Positions 56,108-64,000 of a DNA stretch of 64,000 nucleotides are shown piece after piece. The number at the start of each line of letters is the position of its first letter. Positions within the stretch are counted from its first letter, which is position 1. The notes under the pieces are model-generated. The model was given only the letters and a program-made list of their open reading frames with translations, was not told the origin of the DNA and made no database searches. Origin of the DNA: Citrobacter amalonaticus (lineage in GTDB: Bacteria > Pseudomonadota > Gammaproteobacteria > Enterobacterales > Enterobacteriaceae); assembly GCF_002918555.1 (NCBI RefSeq), contig NZ_PQMB01000001.1, forward strand, positions 682,087 to 746,086, read 5' to 3'. Made by a program: the position numbers and the translations under genes.

Positions 56108-57628
56108 ATGTCTGCAGTAACAGAATCACAGCCAGCCAAAAAATGGGCGATGCCCGACACGCTGGTCATCATCTTTTTCGTCGCCATTTTAACCAGTCTT
56201 GCCACCTGGGTTGTCCCCGTCGGGATGTTCGACAGCCAGGAGGTGCAATATCAGGTCGATGGCCAAACGAAGACCCGCAAAGTGGTCGATCCGCACTCTT
56301 TCCGCATTCTCACCAATGAAGCCGGTGAGGAGCAGTATCATCCGGTTAAGTTCTTTACCACCGGTGACGAAAGTCCAGGCCTGATGAATTTCCCATTCGA
56401 AGGATTAACTTCCGGCTCTAAATTCGGCACCGCTGTTGGCATCATCATGTTCATGCTGGTGATCGGCGGGGCATTCGGTATCGTCATGCGTACCGGCACC
56501 ATTGATAACGGCATCCTCGCCCTGATCCGCCATACACGGGGTAACGAAGTCCTGTTTATCCCGGTACTATTCATCCTCTTCTCGCTGGGCGGCGCGGTAT
56601 TCGGCATGGGGGAAGAGGCGGTTGCCTTTGCGATTATTATTGCGCCGCTGATGGTGCGGCTCGGTTACGACAGCATCACCACCGTTCTCGTCACCTATAT
56701 CGCCACCCAGATTGGCTTTGCCAGCTCCTGGATGAACCCCTTCTGCGTGGTTGTGGCGCAGGGTATCGCGGGTGTCCCCGTGCTCTCCGGTTCCGGCCTG
56801 CGCATCGCCGTATGGGTGCTTTCCACGCTGATTGGGCTCACGTTCACCCTGGTCTACGCCTCACGCGTGAAAAAGAACCCGCTGCTGTCACGCGTCCATG
56901 AATCTGACCGCTTCTTCCGTGAGCAACAGGATGAAGTTGTCGAACGACGCTTCACCCTCGGCGACTGGCTGGTGCTAATCGTCCTGACCGGAGTGATGAT
57001 TTGGGTCGTCTGGGGGGTCATTGTCAACGCGTGGTTTATCCCTGAAATTGCCAGCCAGTTCTTCACGATGGGCCTGGTGATTGGCATTATTGGCGTGGTT
57101 TTCCGACTCAACGGCATGACGGTCAACATTATGGCGTCGTCATTTACTGAGGGGGCGCGGATGATGATCGCCCCTGCTCTGCTGGTCGGTTTTGCCAAAG
57201 GTATTCTGTTGCTGGTAGGCAACGGCGAAGCAGGTGATGCCAGCGTGCTGAACACCCTTCTGCACAGCATCGCCAACGGCATCAGTGGTCTGGATAACGC
57301 CGTTGCCGCCTGGTTCATGCTGCTCTTTCAGGCCGTTTTTAATTTCTTCGTTACCTCCGGTTCCGGACAGGCGGCGCTGACCATGCCGCTGCTGGCGCCA
57401 CTGGGCGATCTTGTCGGCGTAAACCGCCAGGTTACAGTGCTGGCCTTCCAGTTTGGTGATGGCTTCAGCCATATCATCTATCCAACGTCCGCCTCTTTAA
57501 TGGCGACGCTGGGCGTTTGTCGGGTCGACTTCCGCAACTGGCTGAAGGTGGGAGCAACGCTGCTGGGACTGCTGTTTATTATGTCCAGCGTGGTGGTGGT
57601 TGGCGCTCAGATGATGGGATATCACTAA
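56108..57628 (+). CDS. yfcC: YfcC, C4-dicarboxylate/basic amino acid carrier family
   Basis: Product of 506 residues with about 12-13 membrane helices. YfcC/DcuC-like family (DUF1504-related, AitC/arginine-ornithine antiporter relatives), shown by GMGEEAVAFAIIIAPLMVRLG, GFASSWMNPFCVVVAQGIAG and FVTSGSGQAALTMPLLAPLG. A large periplasmic loop lies between helices 1 and 2. Substrate is unproven. It has its own promoter region (55991-56107) after the pta terminator. It converges with the transketolase operon. Confidence 0.88.
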   Translation: MSAVTESQPAKKWAMPDTLVIIFFVAILTSLATWVVPVGMFDSQEVQYQVDGQTKTRKVVDPHSFRILTNEAGEEQYHPVKFFTTGDESPGLMNFPFEGLTSGSKFGTAVGIIMFMLVIGGAFGIVMRTGTIDNGILALIRHTRGNEVLFIPVLFILFSLGGAVFGMGEEAVAFAIIIAPLMVRLGYDSITTVLVTYIATQIGFASSWMNPFCVVVAQGIAGVPVLSGSGLRIAVWVLSTLIGLTFTLVYASRVKKNPLLSRVHESDRFFREQQDEVVERRFTLGDWLVLIVLTGVMIWVVWGVIVNAWFIPEIASQFFTMGLVIGIIGVVFRLNGMTVNIMASSFTEGARMMIAPALLVGFAKGILLLVGNGEAGDASVLNTLLHSIANGISGLDNAVAAWFMLLFQAVFNFFVTSGSGQAALTMPLLAPLGDLVGVNRQVTVLAFQFGDGFSHIIYPTSASLMATLGVCRVDFRNWLKVGATLLGLLFIMSSVVVVGAQMMGYH

Positions 57629-57660
57629 AAAAAGCCCCCTTGCCACTGTGTGGCAAGGGG
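57628..57660 (-). terminator. Terminator between yfcC and the transketolase genes
   Basis: ccccttgccac (57636-57646) with gtggcaagggg (57650-57660), loop tgt. On the minus strand the stem is followed by GCTTTTTTT, a strong terminator for the transketolase/PTS operon; on the plus strand the T tract is lacking. Confidence 0.85.
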
Positions 57661-57666
57661 TAACTC

Positions 57667-58620
57667 TTACAGCAGCGATTTCGCTGCTTCAACAATCGCC
57701 GCGGCGGTGAGTCCGTATTCTTCCTGTAAGAAATCCTGCGTCCCGACCTGACCATAACGTTCTTTGACACCAACACGACGCATCGGCACCGGACACGTTT
57801 CCACCAGCACTTCGGCGACCGCAGAACCTAATCCGTTATGAATGCTGTGGTTTTCACAGGTCACAATCCGCCCGGTTTTCTCGGCGTAGTTCTTCACCAA
57901 CATGCGATCGACAGGCTTAAGAGTAAACATATCGATGACCGCCGCGCTTATCCCCATACGCTCCAGCTGACGTGCGGCTTCCAGCGCTTCTGCGACCATA
58001 ATCCCGTTGGCAATTAGCGTGACATCATCACCTTCACGCAGCACATTCCCTTTGCCGATAGTAAATGTCGATCCTGGCGCGTAAATACTCGGCGCCTGCT
58101 TACGGATTGTGCGTACCCAGTAAAAGCCATCAAGCTCGATAAGCTGGCGTAAGATATCGTCAAACATTACCGCATCGGTCACTTCCAGCACCACCGAATG
58201 CGCCAGTCCACGCACAATCCCCATATCTTCAAACGACATATGCGTTCCGCCGTTGTGACAGGCGGTGACCCCGGCATCCGAAGCGATCACTTTGACGTTA
58301 TTGCGCTGATAGTCCAGCGACATAAACAGCTGATCGAAACAACGGCGGCTGGCGAATGCGGTAAAGGTATGCACAAATGGCTTGCGCCCCGTCAACGCCA
58401 GCCCCGCGGCTGTCCCTATCACATTGGCTTCCATGATGCCGCAGTTAATGACGTGCTGCGGGTAATCCCGCGCCACGCTGTCCATTGCCATCGAACTCAT
58501 CAGATCGGCTTCAAGAGCAACAATCGGGCTTCCTGCTGCCGCGGCTTTCGCCACAAATCCGGCATATACCTTGCGCATCTCTACGCTATCTTTTTGTCCT
58601 GCGGGCGCGAGCTTAATCAT
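57667..58620 (-). CDS. Transketolase-like subunit, C-terminal (pyrimidine-binding) half
   Basis: Product of 317 residues, corresponding to the second half of transketolase. Domains: PYR ThDP-binding domain (about 15-180), with the catalytic Glu in VINCGIMEANVIGTAAGLAL and the THMSFEDMGIVRGL loop, and the transketolase C-terminal domain (about 190-310). With the N-terminal subunit gene, which it overlaps by eight bases, it should make a heterotetrameric ThDP enzyme moving a two-carbon ketol unit. The same pair is found in Salmonella beside an Ula-type PTS. The donor and acceptor sugars are unknown. Last gene of the operon. Confidence 0.9.
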   Translation of the reverse strand: MIKLAPAGQKDSVEMRKVYAGFVAKAAAAGSPIVALEADLMSSMAMDSVARDYPQHVINCGIMEANVIGTAAGLALTGRKPFVHTFTAFASRRCFDQLFMSLDYQRNNVKVIASDAGVTACHNGGTHMSFEDMGIVRGLAHSVVLEVTDAVMFDDILRQLIELDGFYWVRTIRKQAPSIYAPGSTFTIGKGNVLREGDDVTLIANGIMVAEALEAARQLERMGISAAVIDMFTLKPVDRMLVKNYAEKTGRIVTCENHSIHNGLGSAVAEVLVETCPVPMRRVGVKERYGQVGTQDFLQEEYGLTAAAIVEAAKSLL

Positions 58621-59443
58621 GCGTGGCCTCCAGTTGGCGAAGGGTGTCGTTCAGCGCCTGTCTCATTTCGTCCGTCAGGCGCAGATGATGGGAATTACTG
58701 AGCTGTTCCAGATACGGCACGCCCTGGCCTTTGATACCGTCAAGAATGACCACGCGCGGACGCGCCTGCGCCTCCGGAACCGGCTGAACCACGGCCAGCA
58801 GACCTGCGATATCATCGCCTTTCACCGTCAGCGCCTCAAAACCAAACGCCGTGAATTTGTCCTCAAGACTGAACGGGCGAATAATGCCATCCAGTTCGCC
58901 ATCCAGCTGTTGTTTGTTCCAGTCAACAAACACCGTCAGGTTATTCAGCCGGTGGTGCGCAATAAACTGAAATGCTTCCCAGCACTGACCTTCGTTCAAT
59001 TCTCCATCGCCAACAATGCAAAATACCCGGTTCGGACGCTTTGCCAGCTTATGCGACAACGCCATACCTGCGGCGATCGATATGCCCTGCCCCAGCGAAC
59101 CGGTAGTGGCATCTACGCCACGTGTTTTAAGCCTGTCCGGATGGCTGGGCAAGCGGGTGCCGTTTTGATTTAACGTATCCAGCTCTTCAATCGGGAAATA
59201 ACCTTTAATCGCCAGCGTGCTATACAGCGCGGGTCCCGCATGGCCTTTGGACAGCACGAAATAATCCCGATCCGACCAGTCCGGGTCGGTCGGGTCGATT
59301 TTCATCACCGCGCCATACAATACCGCCAGCGTTTCCACAACCGACATACTGCCGCCGAAATGGCCAAAACCCAGGTGCGTCAATGATTTCAGAGTGGCAA
59401 TACGGATCTCCCGCGCCAGCTGTGTTACTTCATTCACATTCAT
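58613..59443 (-). CDS. Transketolase-like subunit, N-terminal (PP-binding) half
   Basis: Product of 276 residues, the PP-binding half of transketolase. The ThDP/Mg motif is FCIVGDGELNEGQCWEAF, followed about 25 residues on by FVDWNKQQLDG, giving the GDG-X(about 25)-N pattern. His contacts lie in LTHLGFGHFGGSMS, VLSKGHAGPAL and RLPSHPDR. It overlaps the permease gene by four bases upstream and the C-terminal subunit by eight bases downstream, so the order EIIC, TK-N, TK-C is translationally coupled. Confidence 0.92.
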   Translation of the reverse strand: MNVNEVTQLAREIRIATLKSLTHLGFGHFGGSMSVVETLAVLYGAVMKIDPTDPDWSDRDYFVLSKGHAGPALYSTLAIKGYFPIEELDTLNQNGTRLPSHPDRLKTRGVDATTGSLGQGISIAAGMALSHKLAKRPNRVFCIVGDGELNEGQCWEAFQFIAHHRLNNLTVFVDWNKQQLDGELDGIIRPFSLEDKFTAFGFEALTVKGDDIAGLLAVVQPVPEAQARPRVVILDGIKGQGVPYLEQLSNSHHLRLTDEMRQALNDTLRQLEATHD

Positions 59444-60831
59444 GATTTAGCTCCGTTGTTTTCCGGCGAATCACCTGCTCCCGTTCTGTTTTTAGCAAAA
59501 ACGTTCCACGCAACCAGCAGCACGAACACTGCCACAACCAGCCCCGTAATGGCGAAAGGCGACAGATAGCGGGCAAGGTTACCGAGCACAATGCCAATCG
59601 CGCCAAAATCGGCATCTGAGAAGGTGGTGTTGGCAAAGCCGATGGCGCCCAGCACCGGCAGAAGGAGTACGGGAAGGAAGGTGATCAACAGGCCATTAGC
59701 AAAAGCCCCGATCATTGCGCCACGGCGTCCGCCGGTGGCGTTACCAAATACCCCTGCGGTTGCCCCCGTGAAAAAGTGCGGCACGACGCCGGGCAAAATA
59801 AGCACCAGCTTCATCTGCCCAAGCAGGAACAGCCCCACCAGACCACCGAGAAAACTGAACAGAAAACCGATCAGTACAGCGTTAGGGGCATAGGGATAGA
59901 CCACCGGACAGTCAAGTGCCGGGCGGGCGTTCGGCACCAGTTTTTCAGAGAATCCGGTAAACGCCGGGACAATCTCCGCCAGAATCAGGCGTACCCCTTG
60001 CAGAATGATAAACACCCCGGCAGCAAAGGTAATTGCCATAATGATGGCGTAAACCAGGTAGTTCTGACCGCCGCTGAAGGTGCTTTCAACGTATTCCCGC
60101 CCCGCGCTAATCGCCATAATCAGATAGATGATCATCATGGTCAGAGAAATAGAAATCGAACTGTCACGCAGGAAGCTTAAATTCTTCGGCAGATTCATCT
60201 CTTCCGTCGAACGGGAACCTTTACCGCACACGCTTCCAATCCAGCCTGAAAGCACATATCCCAGCGTCCCGAAGTGACCAAAGGCAATCTCATCGTTACC
60301 GGTGATACGTCTCATATAGCGCTGCGCCAGCGCCGGGAAAAAGGCCATCACCAGGCCCAGAATCAGCGATCCGGTGAAGACCAGCCCGATACCGTCAAAC
60401 CCCGCGACGGTCAGGATGACGCCAATCATGCAGGCCATATAGAACGTATGATGCCCGGTCAGAAAGATATATTTCAGACGCGTGAAGCGGGCGACAATAA
60501 TATTGGCTACCATCCCAAAAGCCATAATAAGCGCTGTAGAAGCACCGTATTTTTCCAGCGCAATCGAGACAATGGCTTCGTTATTGGGGATAATGCCCTG
60601 AATATTAAAAGCGTGCTCAAACATCCCGCCCAATGGGTTTAATGATCCCACCAGCACGGTGGCACCACCGCCAAGAACAATAAACCCCAGAATAGTTTTA
60701 ATCGTGCCTTTGACGACATCAGAAAACGCTTTTTTCTGCGCAACCAGACCTATTAAGGCAATTAACCCTACCAGCACAGATGGCACTTTCAGAATATCAA
60801 CAACAAAATTTAGCGTTTCAAGGATAAACAT
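59440..60831 (-). CDS. PTS EIIC permease, ascorbate (UlaA/SgaT) family
   Basis: Product of 463 residues with about 11 membrane helices. UlaA/SgaT family features: LTGHHTFYMACMIGVILT, the FGHFGTLGYVLSGWIG segment and GVVPHFFTGATAGVFGNATG. It transports and, with EIIB and EIIA below, phosphorylates a sugar or sugar acid; UlaA takes L-ascorbate. ATG at 60831 follows gaggtggat and is preferred to a GTG at 60837 that would sit on that site. A palindromic repeat separates it from the EIIB gene, which may reduce or uncouple its expression. Confidence 0.9.
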   Translation of the reverse strand: MFILETLNFVVDILKVPSVLVGLIALIGLVAQKKAFSDVVKGTIKTILGFIVLGGGATVLVGSLNPLGGMFEHAFNIQGIIPNNEAIVSIALEKYGASTALIMAFGMVANIIVARFTRLKYIFLTGHHTFYMACMIGVILTVAGFDGIGLVFTGSLILGLVMAFFPALAQRYMRRITGNDEIAFGHFGTLGYVLSGWIGSVCGKGSRSTEEMNLPKNLSFLRDSSISISLTMMIIYLIMAISAGREYVESTFSGGQNYLVYAIIMAITFAAGVFIILQGVRLILAEIVPAFTGFSEKLVPNARPALDCPVVYPYAPNAVLIGFLFSFLGGLVGLFLLGQMKLVLILPGVVPHFFTGATAGVFGNATGGRRGAMIGAFANGLLITFLPVLLLPVLGAIGFANTTFSDADFGAIGIVLGNLARYLSPFAITGLVVAVFVLLVAWNVFAKNRTGAGDSPENNGAKS

Positions 60832-60844
60832 ATCCACCTCGCTT

Positions 60845-60910
60845 TATACTCGTCATACTTCAGGTTGTGGGTGTGTTGGCTTTCCCACAACTCGAATTAT
60901 TTAGAATATA
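60845..60910. repeat. Short version of the palindromic element, upstream of the PTS permease gene
   Basis: Arms tatactcgtcatacttcagg and caactcgaattatttagaata match those of the 202-base element at 10757-10958, but only about 20 bases lie between them, including an inner gttgtggg/cccacaac pairing. On the minus strand it ends 14 bases before the EIIC start, so it is in the mRNA just upstream of the ribosome-binding site. Confidence 0.8.
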
Positions 60911-60965
60911 TGCACATTTGCGGTCAAACTGGCGTAATGCCGTTTGAGTGATTGCGTATATACCG

Positions 60966-61238
60966 TTATTGTTTATCGAACCAGGCGCGCAGCTGCGCTT
61001 CGAGTTCATTGATATCGATAATGTTGTTAATCACGACCAGCTGGGTATCGGGTACGCTGGCGCTGGCGGCAATGTCTTTAGCCATAACAAACAGATCGGC
61101 GGCCCCCGGCGTGGCTGAGGAGAGATCGGAATGTTCAACCTCGGCATCAATATTAAGTTTTTTGAGTATTTTTTTAATATTCATTTCGACCATAAAACTG
61201 CTGCCAAGGCCAGATCCACAAATAGCCATTATTTTCAT
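60966..61238 (-). CDS. PTS EIIB component, ascorbate (UlaB) family
   Basis: Product of 90 residues. The phospho-cysteine is Cys7 in MKIMAICGSGLGSSF, the usual EIIB-Ula P-loop. ATG at 61238 has aaaaaggtgataata upstream; a longer frame to 61286 is not family-like. It takes phosphate from EIIA and passes it to the sugar in EIIC. Confidence 0.9.
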   Translation of the reverse strand: MKIMAICGSGLGSSFMVEMNIKKILKKLNIDAEVEHSDLSSATPGAADLFVMAKDIAASASVPDTQLVVINNIIDINELEAQLRAWFDKQ

Positions 61239-61317
61239 TATTATCACCTTTTTTAAGTAGAGTATGCCCGCATTACGCTTGCGCATAATGTTTCACAAAA
61301 TTTAGTCCGAACTTAAA

Positions 61318-61761
61318 TCAGAAGCGTGAAATGATGTTTTTAATTTCCTCCCGGGTGGTAGCGCGATGTAATTGCGCAAGGTCCTCATCACTTGAAAATA
61401 ATTCTGCCAGGGCAGAAATCATGTCGATATGGCTATGTTTATCAGGTGCAGCCAGCATAATAATAATATCAACAGGGTCAAATTCCCCGGCACCAAATGA
61501 GACACCCTGATTTAATTTCAGCAGCGATAGCCCTAAACCTTTTGCCCCCTCTTCCGGTCTGGCATGAGGCATCGCAAGGCCCGGCGCCAGCACGTAATAA
61601 GGGCCAGACTCATGGTGCTGCCTAACGATGGCGGTGAGGTAATCAGAGGTAATGACTCCCGCATCAAGCAACGGCCCGGCGCACAGTGCCAGAGCCTGCG
61701 GCCAATCCTCAACGCTTTCGCGTAACATAATGGTTGTATCCGTTAACCAGGTTTTCAGCAC
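61318..61761 (-). CDS. PTS EIIA component, ascorbate/mannitol-fructose (UlaC) type
   Basis: Product of 147 residues in the PTS EIIA-2 family. The phospho-histidine is His66 in GLAMPHARPEEGAKGLG. A GTG start at 61761 follows ggaggaggaaaa; the longer frame to 61794 includes this ribosome-binding site and is rejected. First gene of the operon EIIA, EIIB, EIIC, TK-N, TK-C. Its promoter region contains two identical LacI-type operators. Confidence 0.88.
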   Translation of the reverse strand: MLKTWLTDTTIMLRESVEDWPQALALCAGPLLDAGVITSDYLTAIVRQHHESGPYYVLAPGLAMPHARPEEGAKGLGLSLLKLNQGVSFGAGEFDPVDIIIMLAAPDKHSHIDMISALAELFSSDEDLAQLHRATTREEIKNIISRF

Positions 61762-61839
61762 TTTTCCTCCTCCGCTTTTACGCAATATGGGCAAACTTTA
61801 TTCAACCACTGAAACCATATCCGTGACTGATATCACAAA

Positions 61840-61851
61840 GATAGCGCTATC
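61840..61851. promoter_or_regulatory. LacI-type operator 1
   Basis: gatagcgctatc is a perfect 12-base palindrome with the agcgct centre used by many LacI-family repressors. An identical copy stands 34 bases away. Both lie between the EIIA gene and the divergent LacI-family regulator gene. Confidence 0.85.
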
Positions 61852-61873
61852 AAAAGTTATCGTTCAGATATGT

Positions 61874-61885
61874 GATAGCGCTATC
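61874..61885. promoter_or_regulatory. LacI-type operator 2
   Basis: Second copy of gatagcgctatc, centre 34 bases from the first (a little over three helical turns), so two repressor dimers would bind on roughly the same face. The flanks tgtgatagcgctatcaaaa are one base from extending the palindrome to tgatagcgctatca. Confidence 0.85.
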
Positions 61886-62010
61886 AAAACGCGTTTACTG
61901 AGTGAAATCACAGCAAAAAAAGCGATTTAAGGCGTATACTGCCTGTTACGTGAAGCAAAGAACGACAATAAAAAAGCAGTTCAAATGGTTGTAATTAAGC
62001 AGGAATTTGT

Positions 62011-63030
62011 ATGTCTCTAACCCGAAAACGGCGTAGTACAGGTAAAGTGACCATCGCCGATGTCGCTCAGCTTGCTGGCGTAGGCACCATGACCGTCTCC
62101 CGTGCATTACGCACGCCTGAACAGGTTTCCGATAAACTCAGAGAAAAAATTGAAGCGGCAGTCCATGAGCTTGGATATATGCCTAATCTCGCGGCAAGCG
62201 CGCTGGCATCAGCTTCATCACGGACTATTGCCATGGTTGTTCCTAATCTGGCAGAGGCGGGTTGTTCGGAAATGTTCGCCGGGTTGCAGGAAATTTTACA
62301 GCCAGCCGGGTACCAGATCATGCTGGCCGAGTCCCGTCATCGTCTTGAACAGGAAGAAAAACTGCTGGAGACGCTGCTGGCCTCCAATATTGCTGCCGCG
62401 ATACTGCTCAGCGTCGAACATAGCGATACCGTACGACACTGGCTGAATAATGCGTCAATTCCCGTCATGGAGATAGGGGCTATTCGTAGCGATCCCATTG
62501 ATATGAATATCGGCATTGATAACGTGGCGGCCATGTTTGAACTGACTGAAATGCTGATTCAGCGCGGCTACCAAAACATTGGCCTGTTATGCGCCAATCA
62601 GGAACAGTGGATTTTTCAGCAACATTTGCAAGGCTGGTATAAAGCGATGTTGCGTCATCATATGTCGCCAAATCGGGTGATTAATGCCGCCCTGCCGCCT
62701 GGCTTTTCTACCGGGGCTTCGCAGCTTCCCGAATTTATCCTCGCCTGGCCGGAGCTGGACGCGCTGGTCTGCGTGTCGGATGAGCTGGCCTGCGGCGTAC
62801 TTTACGAGTGCCAGCGGCGACGGATTAAAGTACCTGACGATCTGGCTGTCGTGGGGTTTGGCAACAGCGATGTGAGCAAAGTCTGCCAGCCGCCGCTGAC
62901 CACAATGGCCGTGCCGCATCGTAAGATTGGCCTTGAAGCAGGCCGCGCATTACTCGCGAGAATTCAGGATGGAAACTGGAGCGATCAAAAACAGATCGCC
63001 TCCAGCTTATGCGTGCGGGACAGCTGCTGA
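62011..63030 (+). CDS. LacI-family transcriptional regulator of the PTS/transketolase operon
   Basis: Product of 339 residues. N-terminal LacI helix-turn-helix (TIADVAQLAGVGTMTVSRAL, about 14-33) with hinge helix NLAASALAS, then a periplasmic-binding-protein-like effector domain. It is closest in look to the GntR/IdnR subgroup of the family. Divergent from the PTS operon with two perfect operators between, so it most likely represses that operon and perhaps itself until a sugar-phosphate signal appears. Effector unknown. ATG at 62011 with gcaggaatttgt. Confidence 0.9.
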   Translation: MSLTRKRRSTGKVTIADVAQLAGVGTMTVSRALRTPEQVSDKLREKIEAAVHELGYMPNLAASALASASSRTIAMVVPNLAEAGCSEMFAGLQEILQPAGYQIMLAESRHRLEQEEKLLETLLASNIAAAILLSVEHSDTVRHWLNNASIPVMEIGAIRSDPIDMNIGIDNVAAMFELTEMLIQRGYQNIGLLCANQEQWIFQQHLQGWYKAMLRHHMSPNRVINAALPPGFSTGASQLPEFILAWPELDALVCVSDELACGVLYECQRRRIKVPDDLAVVGFGNSDVSKVCQPPLTTMAVPHRKIGLEAGRALLARIQDGNWSDQKQIASSLCVRDSC

Positions 63031-63034
63031 GACT

Positions 63035-63604
63035 TTACTCCGCCTCTTCCTGCTTTTCATGTTGAGTCTCTGACTTCGCCGCGGACTCATTTTTGGCGTT
63101 GCGGGTCATCCACAGCGCCAGCGCTTTTAATGAATCGGGCGTGAACTCATCGCAGCGTGCGGTAATTTCTTCCGGTGTGAGCCAGCATACTTCACTGACC
63201 TCTTCTTCCTGCAAAGCAAAAGGCCCGTGGGAGACGCAGCTGAACAGCGCGCCCCAGACGCGGCAGTTTTCATCTTCAAAATAGAACTGACCGTGCTCGG
63301 CAAACGGGACGCCTGCAATACCTAACTCCTCTTCCGCTTCACGGCGGGCGGAGTCCAGCAGTTGTTCATCGGCCTGCACGACACCGCCTGCGGTGGCGTC
63401 TAACATGCCGGGTAAAAAGTCTTTTGTCTCGGTACGCCGCTGCACCAGAATTTTGCCCATTCCGTCATGTACCACGATATAAGTCGCACGATGACGCAGG
63501 CACTGCGCTCGCATCTGTTCCCGGCTGGACTGTGCGATGACCTCATTATCTTCGTTCACAATATCCACCCATTCAGTACTTGCCAAACGACGCTGTTCCA
63601 CCAT
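63035..63604 (-). CDS. yfcD: Nudix hydrolase YfcD
   Basis: Product of 189 residues. Nudix box [20 protein letters not shown] and then ELGI, in a family related to isopentenyl-diphosphate isomerase by fold. The C-terminal tail is lysine/glutamate-rich and slightly longer than in E. coli (about 180). Substrate unproven. Converges with the LacI-type gene with four bases between stops. yfcE lies upstream on the same strand. Confidence 0.93.
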   Translation of the reverse strand: MVEQRRLASTEWVDIVNEDNEVIAQSSREQMRAQCLRHRATYIVVHDGMGKILVQRRTETKDFLPGMLDATAGGVVQADEQLLDSARREAEEELGIAGVPFAEHGQFYFEDENCRVWGALFSCVSHGPFALQEEEVSEVCWLTPEEITARCDEFTPDSLKALALWMTRNAKNESAAKSETQHEKQEEAE

Positions 63605-63658
63605 CAGGAAACCTTCTTTTTCCGGCGCTCTTACGGCGCATTCACATTGTGGGGTAAA

Positions 63659-64000
63659 TTACGAATTAATCGTCACCTGTGCAATGATACGTTGATCATT
63701 GAGTGCGATTACACTTAAAACATTATCATCCAGAATGCCGTAGCTTGCTGCATATCCGCCTTTCGGAATGCTCACCGAACCGGGATTAAAGTGATAAACC
63801 TCACCACGTTTCTCCGCTACGGGAAGATGAGTATGACCATAGACCAGCACATCTTCAGCCTGTAATGCCGGCAAATTATCCGGCCCGAAAAGATGGCCGT
63901 GGGTCAGGAAAAACCGCTGATTTTCCAGCAATACCTGCTGCCACGGCGCAGTCATCGGAAAATGGAGCAGCATCTGATCCACTTCGCTGTCACAGTTTCC
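63659..64000 (-). CDS. yfcE: Phosphodiesterase YfcE, C-terminal part
   Basis: The frame runs off the right edge, so the N-terminus is missing; E. coli YfcE has 184 residues and 113 are visible here. Metallophosphoesterase motifs seen are GNCDSEVD at the window edge, LTHGHLFGPDNLP and VYGHTHLPVAEKRG, giving the Asn, Asp and His metal ligands. YfcE hydrolyses phosphodiesters in vitro; its physiological substrate is unknown. Fifty-four bases separate it from yfcD, which may be read from the same transcript. Confidence 0.92.
   Translation of the reverse strand, partial: GNCDSEVDQMLLHFPMTAPWQQVLLENQRFFLTHGHLFGPDNLPALQAEDVLVYGHTHLPVAEKRGEVYHFNPGSVSIPKGGYAASYGILDDNVLSVIALNDQRIIAQVTINS

Overview
The window is an ordinary-looking enterobacterial chromosome segment. 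Gene order and protein sequences match the E. coli K-12 stretch from glpB to yfcE. It also carries Salmonella/Citrobacter-type extras: pmrD beside the arn operon, cheV between rbn and nuo, and a PTS plus split-transketolase locus between yfcC and yfcD. I infer a member of the Enterobacteriaceae close to Citrobacter or Salmonella; the genus itself is inference. Nearly all coding capacity belongs to recognisable families. The unexplained material lies in intergenic repeats and in a few accessory insertions.

Layout. 1-1.4 kb: end of glpB and all of glpC (anaerobic glycerol-3-phosphate dehydrogenase). 1.4-2.7 kb: accessory gap with a decayed Rpn-family gene start, a toxin-antitoxin pair and REP-like repeats. 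2.7-6.9 kb: rhmRDTA operon (minus strand) for non-phosphorylative L-rhamnonate breakdown. 7-9.8 kb: hairpin/repeat cluster, yfaY, yfaZ, nudI. 9.8-18.6 kb: ais, the seven-gene arn (pmrHFIJKLM) operon for 4-amino-4-deoxy-L-arabinose modification of lipid A, and the regulator-connector pmrD. 18.7-25.9 kb: menaquinone genes menF, menD, menH, menB, menC, menE (minus strand). 26-28.8 kb: elaB, elaA, rbn and cheV with its own sigma-28-type promoter. 28.9-44.1 kb: the complete 13-gene NADH dehydrogenase I operon nuoA-N (minus strand, nuoC and nuoD fused). 44.7-52.2 kb: lrhA, alaA, yfbR, yfbS, hxpA, yfbU, yfbV. 52.5-57.6 kb: ackA-pta and the carrier yfcC. 57.7-63.0 kb: a locus with Ula-type PTS EIIA, EIIB and EIIC, a two-subunit transketolase and a LacI-family regulator with two identical operators. 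63.0 kb to the end: yfcD and a partial yfcE.

How the genes work together. Much of the window is central and anaerobic energy metabolism. GlpABC and complex I deliver electrons to quinones, the Men enzymes make menaquinone, LrhA is a regulator beside nuo, and Pta-AckA makes acetate and ATP. The second theme is envelope modification under PmrA control (ais, arn, pmrD). The least understood unit is the PTS/transketolase locus. It has a complete Ula-type uptake system and a thiamine-diphosphate enzyme but no other catabolic enzyme beside it, and its substrate cannot be read from the sequence.

Non-coding structure. At least two families of palindromic repeats recur. A family of boxC-like appearance occurs at 7122-7262 (interrupted), 24423-24476 and 31930-32022. 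A longer palindromic element fills the arnB leader (10757-10958), and a short internally deleted version lies between the PTS EIIB and EIIC genes (60845-60910). REP-like units also occur, including one together with a boxC-like copy inside the nuo operon between nuoM and nuoL. No tRNA, rRNA, CRISPR array or intact insertion sequence was seen.
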